Shown here piece after piece: positions 1 through 16,900 of a DNA stretch of 64,000 nt; positions within the stretch are counted from its first letter, which is position 1, and each line of letters opens with the position of its first letter. Origin of the DNA: Hybos culiciformis (lineage: Eukaryota; Arthropoda; Insecta; Diptera; Hybotidae); assembly GCA_964007475.1 (NCBI GenBank), contig OZ023274.1, positions 102,657,372 through 102,721,371 on the forward strand, read 5' to 3'. The notes under the pieces are model-generated. The model saw nothing but the letters and a program-made list of their open reading frames with translations, had not been told where the DNA came from and ran no database searches. The translations under genes were made by a program, and so were the position numbers.

Positions 1-2022
1 TTAAACGATTCGAAAATTTAATTTACAATTTCCTAAAAATATTGTAATTATATAAAATACAGCTTTTTTTAATGAAATTTAGAAAAATATTAAAAAAAAA
101 TATTCTCAAATAGGCCTAACCAATTAATAGAACTTATTCCCGCCAAATGAGAAATACATGTTGGGGTTGCCTGATGTCACAATAAATGCTGTAAAATAAT
201 GTTCCATTTAAATTCAGTAACTTCTACTTCCGGTTACCGTTAGTGACTTAACCAACTTATAATAATTAACCAAAATAAATAAAAATTAATTGAACTTAAA
301 CTCAAAATGGACAATATTATTTTTATTTTGTTTTTAAAAAATTATCAAAAAAAAAAAATATTAATAATAACTTTTATTAATTATATGAAATGAAATCTTA
401 ATTCGATATTATCGGTATGACAAACGAAATTATTGAACAGAGGGGAAAGTTAGACAGGTATATTTGTATAAATAATAATTTATTAATAATTTTAATTTTA
501 ATTTTTTTTTTTTTTTTGTATTTTTTCAATAAAAAAATATTACTTTTATTTTTTCAAACATTTATATGAAACAAAAATAAAACAAAATACATATAGGTAT
601 ATATAACGTAATTTTTCTTTTGTTTTGATTTTAATTTTTTTTTCTTTTTATTTAAGCCGCATTAATAAAAATTCGATCTTATTATTATAAAATTATATTT
701 CCTTTTTTAATTTAATTTAATTTAATTTTTTTTTCTTTTTTTTTTTTCACAACACCGTTTTTATAAAAATCCAGACATTCAATGGTCTGCTTCGTTAAAT
801 AGACTGAAACAACAAAAACCAAACAAAAAAATATAATAATAAACAAAATATGAGAAAAAGAATAAATCCAACTGCAACCGATGAGTATGTCAAACAAAAG
901 CTGAAGCAACATTTTTTTTTTTTCAATGTATTATTTTTATATTCTGTATTTAAAAAAAAAAAAAACAATAAAATACTGTACAAAATGTTGCTTTCAAAAA
1001 ATGTTCGTAAACATTTTTTGTTTATGTAAACAATTTTCGAAAAAGCAACATTTTGTACACAATTTGTTTTACAGAAAATTAAAAGGATGAAATAGCGAAT
1101 ACTCGAAATAATCGTTAATAATAAATCTATTTGTATTATACAACTACAGTGTAAGCTCTCTATAACGAAAGCTCTGAAAGTTCAGTTCGGGATAACCTTT
1201 AAACAATTTTATAAAGTTCATATCTTTGACCGGATGTTAGGAATCAAATTTTGATTGAACCGGTTTACGCTCAAAATCTAATCGGAAATATTGAAAAAAA
1301 AAATATTCTCTGGCAACGCTGGCAAATCTCTGTCTCTGCTGATAAAAATAATAAACGTTAAAAGAATGTCGACTTTAAATAATAATATAAAATTTAGGTA
1401 GGTACCTAGTTAGAAGAATTACATATTAAAACAAAAGAATTTTATAAATTAAAAAATTATATTATATTTGTTTACCTAAGATTTTTTAATTCAAATCAAA
1501 AGAAAACGAGAAAGAAAAAAAAAAAAATTTTTTTAGAAAAATAATGTGAGTAAAAAAATAATACCTAATAAAAAATTTTTTTTTTAAAAGTCCAAAAAAT
1601 AAAATACAAAAAATCTTGAAGAAAACTTCAAAATTTAATATAAACAAAAAAAAAAAAAAATTAGAAATCACATTTTCCTATTCAAAGTTTCAAAGGAGAT
1701 GAAATTTTTTTAATTAAAATTAATTGCCAGTGTTGTGTCGTGTTGTTATTAGAGACAGCTTAATTGTCATACGAAGGCATCTAGGTACAAGTACTTACCT
1801 ACTAATCTGAGAAATTAATTAGCCATCTCTAGTTAAATTTCAGTATTTGACTGTCAAGTTTTGTTCTTTTTTTTTTTATTAATCAAAATGAACATTTCTA
1901 ATTTTTATTTTATTTCAGAATTTAAAAAACCAAATTGTCAAGCAACAAATTAAAAAAAAAAAAAAAAAAAAAAACCGTAATTGTATTAAAAATTTAATTT
2001 TTAAATAAAAAATAAATATAGA
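1..2022. other. Intergenic region upstream of USP7
   Basis: This stretch is AT-rich with many A and T runs, and short open frames in it are low-complexity (Phe, Lys, Ile, Leu only). I find no exon with a recognisable protein. The last part must hold the USP7 promoter and 5' UTR, but no clear initiator stands out. A strong inverted repeat at 977-1059 is listed separately. Any gene that continues from the left of the window is not visible here. Confidence 0.6.
977..1059. repeat. Nested inverted repeat (foldback)
   Basis: The arms 977-994 and 1042-1059 are perfect 18-bp reverse complements (TGTACAAAATGTTGCTTT). Inside them, 995-1005 and 1010-1020 form a second perfect 11-bp hairpin with a 4-base loop. 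The motif AAGCAACATTTT recurs at about 903. This looks like the remains of a small foldback element. No protein is encoded. Confidence 0.75.
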
Positions 2023-6407
<4,385 letters not shown>

Positions 6408-7966
6408 TCGTTAAATTATTAAATATATTAAATTGTGTTCATTACTTAAAATAATCGTTTAATTTCTTTTGGAAGAAAAAATAATTACATAAATATTAAA
6501 GTATTAAATTCTTCATGATTAGATTTTTTTTTTCAATTTAAACACTCGTTGAGTCTAATCACTATAATATTTCGCACATATCTCAGTACTTTAAACTGTA
6601 TAATTCTATCTATACTAAAGAACGCTGCCTGTAATGGCTATTAGTATCGAAGGTTTTTCAGTTCGTAAATGCATAGCAAATTATGTACTTAACAGTTGTC
6701 TAAATTGAATGCTTCTTGTTCATAATAAACACAATGAATTGTTAAATCATAGGTATTTCTACAAACCATTAGAAATTGAGTATTTTAAAATAAAAATGCA
6801 GTAAATATTTTTCTTATTTTTTTTTTTTATTTGACTAATTTATTAATTCATTTTATTACTTATTCCTATTTATTCTTTGGTTAAATATATTAATGCATTA
6901 ACATGCATTCCATGAGTATTAAAATAAGTACACCAGGATTTACTTTTACATTTTGAAATTAGTTTTTATTTTCCATCATTATACATATAATATAGTTATA
7001 CATACATAATATTGTAAGTAATAATTTGGATTTTTTATATTATTTTAGATTTTACCTTACCAATGCCTTTATATCATCAATAAATATTATCAAATTTAGT
7101 GAAATAAAATAAAAAATAAAAAAAAATAAGAACTATCTTTCTAGTTTAAGTAATACTTGTTCGTATCTATTTTTTTTCGGAAACTGTCAAATTCTTTCCA
7201 CTTCTCAAGTATGAAAAAAACATTTAAAAATAAAATAAAAAATAAAAAAATTAAGAACTATCTTTCTAGTTTAAGTAATACTTGTTCGTATCTATTTTTT
7301 TTCGGAAACTGTCAAATTCTTTCCGCTTCTCAAGTATGAAAAAAACATTTAGAAGTTGAAATATTTTAGGTGCGAATAAGGTATAAGTCGATAAATGCAA
7401 TAAACTTATTCTTTTAATTAATTGTTTTTCTTTTCAATTAAATTTAACTTTGTTTAGTTTTTCTTTATATTCTTATATTATAACATTATTTTACTTATTT
7501 TAATTATTTTTCTCAGTTATATTTATTTCTGGAACTTGAATTCTTTGAACTTGAATTATAAACTTTTGATTAAAATTATTTTTCTTGATAATTTTATTTT
7601 TGTTTGTTTAATCTTAAAATATTTATTTGGATTTACCAGAAGTTTTGAGTCTAAAATAGAATCATTCATTGATCCAAGTCACAATAAATGATCTTATATT
7701 TTATGCATGTAACTAACTATTAATCACTTTATTTCATATATATAAATGTATCAAAAAATAAATAAAGTAGTTGAAGTTATGATCCATCTTCATATTTATT
7801 AATTTTAAAATTAGATAGCTTATTATTTTTCCCTGAAAACTATGTTTTCCAACAAATCTTTCGAAAATACAAATATTTTTTTTTTTATTCTCGTGACTAT
7901 ATAGAGGCATTGGATTTTTTTTTCTACATTTTTTTATAAACTACTTAGGTAAATTATTTAAATTAT
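6408..7966. other. Intergenic region between convergent genes
   Basis: USP7 (+) and the TDRD12-like gene (-) end toward each other here. AT-rich, with no exon recognised. AATAAA at 6789-6794 (+) may serve USP7. The reverse strand has AATAAA at about 7884-7889, some 80 bases past the TDRD12-like stop codon. A 125-bp tandem duplication (7104-7350) is listed separately. Confidence 0.6.
7104..7350. repeat. 125-bp tandem duplication (2 copies)
   Basis: Two adjacent near-identical units have a period of 125 bp. The segment AAGAACTATCTTTCTAG starts at 7128 and again at 7253, and the match continues through a T8 run, CGGAAACTGTCAAATTC and CTCAAGTATG. I see only a few differences (for example CCACTTC against CCGCTTC). 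The unit includes an A-rich AAATAAAA stretch. The near identity suggests a recent event. Confidence 0.9.
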
Positions 7967-10900
7967 TTACACATCATCATGATACAATTGTTCAGAAATA
8001 TCATTTATTTTTCCCATAGCAATATTGAAATTTCCTGATGAATCTGATGAATCTGATGAATCTTCATCGATGTATGGAACATGATCAACAGATTTCAGAA
8101 TACCTAAATGACATGAAACAAAGTTTTTGTTTAGTGTTATATCTACAATATTAACATGTTTTGTTTTTTTTTTTCGAAATACAAATGCTATTATGAAGTA
8201 GGTAAGAAATGAATAAACAAAGGAATGCTTATTTCATTTCAACGGTAAGATAAAAGTTATATTTAAATATGAATTTTTATTGATTTGGATTTTTGCAAAT
8301 GAAAAAACTATTAAAAAAGAATCAAAGTAACAAAATATTTTTTTCAAGTAATCTTTTTTTTCTTTTATATAGATAGCGAATCGATATTTGTATTTAAATG
8401 TGAAATTTAATTTTTACTACAGAATAAAAGAAACTCTTACGTTGATCATTTTGAATTTTGGATTGACTTTCAACTTCTTTGTCGTCTATAGCATCAGGAT
8501 TATATTTTATGAAAAAGTTTTTTTCATTCATTTCGTACAATCTGGGCCACATAAATCCTAAAAGAAAAAGATATTTTACAAATTAATTTATTAAACGATT
8601 CTCAAAGGACTAATTAAAAAGTAGATAGTTTTATTTAGTTCGTTCAAACTATTACTAGATTATGTGACTTATTTTTTTTAAATTTGAAAAAAAAAAATGA
8701 TATACATTTTTTTATTTATCTTTTTATTACTTATAACATTTATATTAAAGTAATAAGGTAAGAATTAATCATCCTGTACATTAATATATTTTAATGCGTT
8801 GGGGATCGTTATGTTGTATTTAGTGCTATAGAATTTAGATCACTAAATGGAGTATTATATGCGTCAATACACATGCAATCATTTAGATGCATCTGCGTAA
8901 ATAATGAAAAAATTTAGATGCATCAGTGTATATAATGAAAAAATTTAGATGCATCAGCGTAAATAATGAAATCATTTAGATGTTTCGTATTGAATATTAC
9001 GTAATACCATAGATTAAGAATACAGAAAGATGGGAAGCTTCATACGACATTATTTTTGGTATTTTTATGTGAATGTGTTAGTAAAACAAAATAAAATACT
9101 TGATAATTATCAATATATGAAAAGAATTTTATTTAGTTTTACTAACGCATTCACATAAAAATACCAAAAATTACTGAAAAAATGTTGTATGAAGCTTCCA
9201 ATCTTTCTGTATTCTTAATCTATGGTAATACCTAAACAAACATAATATCTCTCACAATATTTCAATACAGCCAAATACAAAAAAAAAAAATGAGAAGACA
9301 AAATATTCTCTCTTTGCAACTACCTCTCCCCTACGCATTAAAACAGTATATTGGATATGTAAACAAAATTTGTTATACAACTCGTTCTGTATTTACACAA
9401 AAATACATTGACACTTGTCAATTTATATCACTCGATCTTCGGTCTCGTGATATAAGTATTGACTCGTGTCAATGTATTTTTGTGTATACAGAACTCTTAA
9501 TTAATAACAAATTTAGTTTACATATACAATAATCTACTATTAATAAATAGATATTTTCAAGCAGAGATCACTTACTTTTTCCACGAACTTCTTTAATAAA
9601 ACTAATTGTAATATTTAATCCACGCAATCGATGACTCGTAAGCTTTGGCACAATATAACCAAAGAAAGCTAAATCTAATTCTCGCTTTTCATCGTGTATA
9701 TAAGCCCTGTAAAGATAGTTTTTTCTTGAATAAGTAAATATTACGACATAATAATATTAAATTTAAAAGAATCATGGCTTAAAGTTATCTTTACAAGAAT
9801 TCGTAACAATTTAATTGTACCACACTCAACGTGTTCATTGCATCTCAGGGGTTTGTTTCCTAGTGCTGTTATATATATATCATGTACTGTTCCAGCCTTA
9901 GTGCTGCTAATACAGAGAATACTTTGAATTGTAAGGAAATATTTTATATTGTACACATTCGATTATAACAAAATTTGTAAAAAAAATAAGAAAAGGAACT
10001 TGATAATAAATTTTTGAATTGAAATTGACTTAAAGTTAATAATCATGTTTATTTATTATTAGGACTCACATAAAATATAAATGTGTTGATGTTACATTTA
10101 GATAATAATCTTTCACATCAGGAGCTGCAATTACTAATTGAATTTTATCTTCAGATTGGTGCCATATAACAGAAGGAGATTTGGAACTTGTTTTCAATTT
10201 CGGCATTTCATCTAGATTTTCTAAAAATTCGTTTTCAATAGAATCATGTTTGTAATTGGGCTTTACCAAATGGGAAGTGTTATTGTTAGGTACATTCATA
10301 TATTGAGATTCAATTAAGTTTCTGTCTTCAAAATTCTCTTTTTCTTTTTTTGTAAGTCTTGAATTTTGTACTCCCTTTTCCTCTATAAACGAAATTTCTT
10401 CTAAATCAGTTTTCTTTGAATCATCTGCTGGAAGAAATTTTGTGGTCGATGGCAATCCTAACTGAAATTAAAAAGTTATAATAAATAATTTATTATTTAT
10501 GACAACATGAAGTTTGCGAAGTCATTTGAATTTGGAAAGTAAACAAAATAAGTTCATACAAAAGATTATTATTACTAAACTTACAAATTCTAAAATTTCT
10601 TCTGGTTCAAAATTCACATCAAAAACTTTTTCTGAGAAATCATTACTATTCTGTTCTTGTGCACTAGATTTGTATTCAAAGGTTTTCTCAGTTTCCACAT
10701 TATCCCAATTTTCGGCTTCAAAATCTTGGACTTCAGGGCTAAATGAAATGTCCATAAAATTTTCATTATCTTTATCCTTGACACCATAGCCTAAAATCAA
10801 GATAATTCTATTTACTTGATTCCCTTATAACATGCGTAAGTGTAAACGTTATGTCTTATATTAAAAAAAAGAAATTATTATCGTTTTAAAATCATAAAAA

Positions 10901-13900
10901 TTTATAACTTGATTCTTAAGAATACAACAATACTTGTAGCTTTAAATTTCTACAAAATTAAAAGCTTAAGATTATCAAATATCAACATGAATTATCTAAC
11001 TACCTGAATCAATAATTTTTTTGTTAATTGTTATTGTGTTCTTATCATTGGAACCAAAAAGTATGATACCATAAGTTGAATACTTTAAAATATCTTCTTC
11101 GTTAATACCAAAATTTTTAACGGGCCGAGCAAACAGATGATCATATTGTTCTATTATTTCGTCATAAATATTATCTGAATATGTGTCATTCCAAATACCT
11201 CCAACTAATTCACAACGAACCGCCTAAAAATTAAAAAAAAAGTCAATCTAAATTTAAATGTAATGTTATATACATAATGTATTTATGATGGTAATAATTC
11301 ATTGATTTATTAATAAAAATACCACGGCTTATTTAGTTTGTATGTATTACAGAAAGGCTTTTATGTTAGTAAATTTGATAATTTAAAAAAAATTGAGTAA
11401 CTAAAAATGTACTATAACTATAAGTAGCTTAACACCTCATACCTGAAATGGTAAAAATTCCACAATATCCTGATTACTCGTAAATAATTCACTGATTGGA
11501 CGTTTAACGGTTGCGCCAACATCACCAAGATACACCTTTACTTTTAACTCATGTAAATCATTGCAAACTTCAATAATTTTACATCGTTCGAGATATTTTT
11601 TGTATTTTGCAATACAATTAACACCGATTTCGGGAACCAAATCATTATCGAGTTTTTTTTCAACAAGTGCATTGATTTTATCGTCCAGTTTTAGTCTCAT
11701 TTGCCTCGAATGAGGATCGTCAATCACTACATAAAATTCATTTGGTGTATAATATGAAGAGCATACAACTTCGGTAAAACTGTTTTCTGATAGTTTTATC
11801 CAATTTTCTCTGTAAGTTAGCAAGTCATTTTCGACCTTTTTCAACTTTCTCATGGGTGTAGCTCTTTGAAAGGGTATCTTACTTTTTTCAGATAATTTAG
11901 TAATTATTTTATCAGACCTAATTTCATTCACGTTTTCATTATCGTTTTTTTTAAGTAAATTTTCTGTGGATTTAGATCCATTTTTGTGATTACATGATTG
12001 AGATGATGTAATATTTTTAAAATTTGATGTCGAAATATTTTCTTCTGTAATTCTTTTTCTGTCTAATATACCCAATTTGTTGGCTTTTTTTTTTAATTCA
12101 TCTACAATTGCAGAATTTTGTAAAACAAGTTGGTTCTTTATTAAGTTTTTCTTTATATAGATAAGGAAAATTGGTATATCATTCTCAATTTTTGTTAAAA
12201 TTATTTCTGGGACAAATAATGTATTTGAAAGTGTGAAATCAATTGGTGACAAAAAAAAAATATTCCCTGCATCTTTCTGATCTAACCAATTTTTGATTGT
12301 GATTTTAAGCTTTCCGTCCCATTCATCTTCTTCATCATGTGGCACTATTCCAGTCAATCGGAGATCTATTGCTTGAGGTGGAAATTCTTCAAATTCAGGT
12401 GGGAGGGCAATTAGTTCATCAGCTGGATAGATTTCTATTCTACCCACGTCAAGTAATCTACATTTAACTTTAGTTCGCTTCACTATAGCATTTGTCTTGG
12501 GTTGAATTATTTTTAAAATTTGTGCTCTATAATAATGTGATCCTTCTTGTACAGTACACCTATCATTTAATTTAGGTGTACAGTAAAAAACATGATTTTT
12601 TGTATCGGAAAAATGTTGTGAAAATTTCATGCTAAATCCTACATATAAGAATGATTTATTAAATTGTACATAATCTTTGGTTTCTGGATATTTTACTCCC
12701 CAAATTCGAATTGAATAGTGAACCGGATTAAAAATTTGAATAATTTGATATTTTATTGTGCCGCAATTTGGTATTTCACTATAAGATTCATCTCTTTTAG
12801 TTAAAGTGTGTCGTCCCTCATAGCAATCATCTTTGTTATGATAATTTCCGAATTCTATAAACTTTGTACAGATGTTTTCTAGCTTTGAATGCTTTTCATT
12901 TTCAATTTTTTCAGCTAATTTTTTTATTACAGGATCAATTGAATATCCATTTCGCCCTAAAAATTTCACTAATTTCGGTAACTGAGAATTATTATTTTCA
13001 TCTAACAAAATTAATGTACGTGGCACATTGTCATTCTCAGTTCTACTTGCACTTGATTCACGTAATTTATCTTTGTAACTTTTCACAAAAATTGAATACC
13101 GTAACGCAAATGATGTCCACATATCTGTCAATGAATAATGAATAAGATTTTTCGCATTTCTTATCCTTAGATCATATAATTGTTCATCAGAACAAATCAA
13201 AATTTCTTGTTGTTCCGAATCATCATTAGCCCATTTTTTTGATAGCATTCCTAAAAATATATATAATATGAAATTAGGCTCTAACTCATAAATATTTTAT
13301 TTCGTATTATAATTTAAAATTACCTATTTGTTCATTGGTACTTTCATTTGTTATCGCTGTACATAAATAACATTTTTTTAATTCATTTGCTACTTCATTA
13401 GTTTCATTATCATCATTACAAACAATAACTAAACTTTGATTACCATATTTTTCAACAAAAGATACAACTTCATTAATTTTATGAGATTTTGAAACAAATT
13501 TAACAAGCATTTTGGCTCCACCATATATAGCTGATTCAAGATGCGCACCAATGCATAACAATGGATTATTAAAAGATTTTAATTTAAAAAAATTAACTAA
13601 TCCAGATTCCCAAATATTACTAGTTACCACTATCTGGAATACAAAATATATAAAAATTTTTATTACTTGCTTTATTTCAGAGTTTTTTTTTTTAACAAAA
13701 GCTCTTTTTACTTATAAAAAGAAAAAGATAATTCAATATTGTGAATCAAAAAATTCTTCACTGATTAAGCATTTAGAAATTTCTAACAAATTAGGACGCG
13801 TCTTAAATTAACATCATCTAACACAATATGTACATGCAAGGCTGAATAATTTTAAAAATTCTTTTATAAACCCTTTGTTGCATTTACATTTTGTCTTAAA

Positions 13901-16900
13901 TGTGTCAATTTATATTAGTTAAAAATAATTGTAGAATTAACTATTAAAAAAAAACATTTACAAGAAGAATCAAAGGGTTGTACTCTTCGTTTCTTTTTAT
14001 TTGATAAAAAAAAATTTTTACTTGAATAATCATTTAAAACTTGAATAATCATTTAAAAACACAAAAAAAAATTTAATACCTGAACACCACTTTCTTTTTT
14101 TAATTGTAATTTCGTCAAATGTTTACTTAGAATATCACGGTTTTCTTGATTCCATAGATCATAGTTCTCTATTATAATACGTTTCAGACGGTTTTTTGAA
14201 AACCAATTCACGTATGCGTAATTTTGATCGTCATCTTGTTCAAATAATTTATTCAAACATTTTGGAGTACAAATTAAAATGTCTCTTCCCGCCAATAGAT
14301 TTTCCTGAAAATATATTCATTTTAGTATGTTTGTAAATGCTTAAGTTTAAATTCAATCATTACCAGTGCATTGGTAAGTTCGGCTTCATTATCAGCAGAT
14401 GTGTATGTTACTAAATGGTCACTGTAATTGGTACCCGGACATATTAATGGTTTACAATTTTCTTTTATTTTTAAAGCATCTGAACGCAATGAAGTTAAAA
14501 TTATGCATATTGGTCCTTGTTCAATTGGCACTTCTCCGTCTTCAATGTCATACTTAAAAAAAAAATTTACACTGTTTCAAAAATATTAATTTAAGAATTA
14601 TGCGATTAATGCTTGGCGATTGAAAAATTCCAACAATCAAAGAATATTGCATTCATTGCTGTTGTTTTCAATACCAACATCGTTTTCCTAATTCTTTTGA
14701 TCAATACACTTACCTCAATTAAACTGCAAATAGCTGGTAAATAGGAAAATGTTTTGCCGGATCTTGGACTATTTATTAAAAGTAACGAATTTCCATATAA
14801 AATATGTTGCCATGAATATTGTTGTGTTCGATAAATTGATAAACCAGACCTATCAATAAATTCAGTAAATAAACTGTTTAAAAGTTTGCAAATGTTTTTT
14901 ATCTTAATTAGTACAACTATATCACACATTTATTGTATACAGCTTTGAAAATAAATTGCATTATCGTTGAATTTCATCAAAGCACAAGAAATAACTTTAC
15001 AGTAAATTTAAGAAAAAAGTTTCTTAACATAAAATTTTTCATGATCATCTGATGTTCGAATAAATATGAATTCGAAAACAAGCATATGAGCTTAAATTCA
15101 TAAGTAATATTTAAATACATTTTAAATATCATTTTGTCGTTATAAGAATAATAAAATCATGTAAAAATTTTTTGTTTGTTAAAAAAAAAATATCAGGTTA
15201 AAATACAACTACGTCACCGTCGAATGTAAAATAGATATTTAGCTGAGAACAAATGCGTAAAATTTATATCGAAAATAGGAAAGTGTTGCGTCGTCATAAC
15301 CTACATAATATGATCATAATATGATCATCGAAAAAACTTTTGTTTGTTGAAAAATTTACAAGATGAATACTATAAGTCTACTCTTGAATGCAAAGTAGTT
15401 CGAAAATCTTAATTTTCAATGAGTATTACAAATATCACTTTCAAGTGAATTCTATAAATCATAAAATCATGGTGCAAAAAATAAATCAAGCTAGTTAAAT
15501 GAAAAATAAAATTTCTTGAATTGAAACTCTAGTTTTTCTCATCAATAGTAGAGCGCAATTTATACTTCTTCAAGATATTTCTATATATTAGGCAAGTCCC
15601 TTGATCTTCCTACTTAAGCTTTCGTTTTAATTAAGTTTACCTGAATCTTTTTAATCCATTATGTACGGTTTCGGAAAAATTGACCTTTTCTAATTTATAA
15701 ATTGGGACTGGTGTATGATTTCCGTGTACTAAAACAAGATCTTTACTGTATTGGCTCGCATCGGATATGCTGAAATGAATTAAAAAAAATTTACATCAAA
15801 AAATGAAACATCAAATAGTTTTGTGTTAACAGTAAATTATATTTTCATTGCATAAATACATAAGTATTTTTTTTTATTAATTTTTATGTAATTTTCATAT
15901 CAAAATAATTAAAGTTAATTTATAAAAAACTTGTAACGTAAAATAAATTCATATATATAAAATTAAAAAAAAAAAAAAGGAATTTCGAAAATTCTAACTA
16001 TTGATATGAAAATGTTTGTAAAAAAAATTAAATCATGACAATGGTATTGTCATTATGCATTACTACTTGTACATTACATGTACTTTAATTATTTTTTTTC
16101 ATTTATAAAATATAAGACGAAAAAATCATTATAATAACGATTAAAGATTATTATTTCAATATACTTTTCATTATTTTTAAAAATTAACCTAAATACGTGA
16201 AAATTATTCAAATACAGATTCATAAAAAAATATAACACCTACCAAACTTCATTAATCTCTTCCAGCCTTATTTCGTTTCGATTCAAATTGCCTGAATTAT
16301 TAATATGATTCTGGGAATACAAGTTTGAAGTAATATTTTTTTTTTGTTCTTGTTGATAATTATCTCTTGATGATCCAGACGAACGTGTAATATTTCTTCT
16401 ATCTTTTAGATTATAGTTTTGTGTGTTTTTGTTATTATATCTGTTTTCGTTATCAGATTGATGGTTTAATCGCCGATTTTGGTTCAAAGAATTTCTATCA
16501 TTATCACTTGAAGAATTTGAAGCTTTTGAATGTCTTTCATTACCACTTGAAGACTTAAAAGTTTTTGAGTTTGAACTTTTTTTATCCTTTCTATAAAGGT
16601 CTACAATATCATACCCGCCAGGTATCACGTTTTGCCGAATATTTGAAGAATTTGTTGTAGCATTAGTAGAATTTAAAGTTAATGTTTTTGAAGTTGATGG
16701 AGTTGAAGTAGTATGAAAGGATGAGCCACTTTTTTCTATCACAATTTTGGAAGACGACTCATTAATATTTATTTTTGCCGCCGACATTTGACTAATTTCG
16801 TCTGAGCCAGAAGTCTTTTGTTCAGCAAAAGCTTGGTTTATTTTTTTTGATCGCTCTGCTAATAATTTCTTTATTGAATTTGTTGACAAATTACTAACTT

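Larger units (their letters stand above)
8789..9541. mobile_element. Unclassified interspersed element, copy 1 (intronic)
   Basis: This lies in the intron between exons 15 and 16 of the TDRD12-like gene. Apart from insertions it matches 49274-49761, in an OGT intron, almost base for base. Homology starts at TTTTAATGCGTTGGGG and ends at AATAATCTACTATT. It contains a short minisatellite (unit about 31-35 bp, core ATTTAGATGCATCAGCGT), with one more unit here than in copy 2, followed by a long hairpin near the 3' end. No terminal inverted repeats, transposase frame or clear target duplication is visible. A second element has inserted at 9008-9224. Non-autonomous and of unknown class; the sub-terminal hairpin could fit a Helitron-like element, but the ends do not show the usual TC...CTRR. 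Confidence 0.85.

Noticed and set aside
712..983. Two overlapping reverse-strand frames of about 60 codons
   Set aside because: They are almost only Phe, Leu, Ile, Lys and Cys, as expected from poly-T/A DNA; no splice context or family.
8870..8990. Regularly spaced repeats suggesting a CRISPR-like array
   Set aside because: The units are a short contiguous minisatellite inside a eukaryotic mobile element, with no unique spacers or cas genes.
9290..9532. 80-codon frame repeated at 49510-49740
   Set aside because: The frame crosses the long hairpin of an interspersed element and is kept because the element copies are similar, not because it codes.
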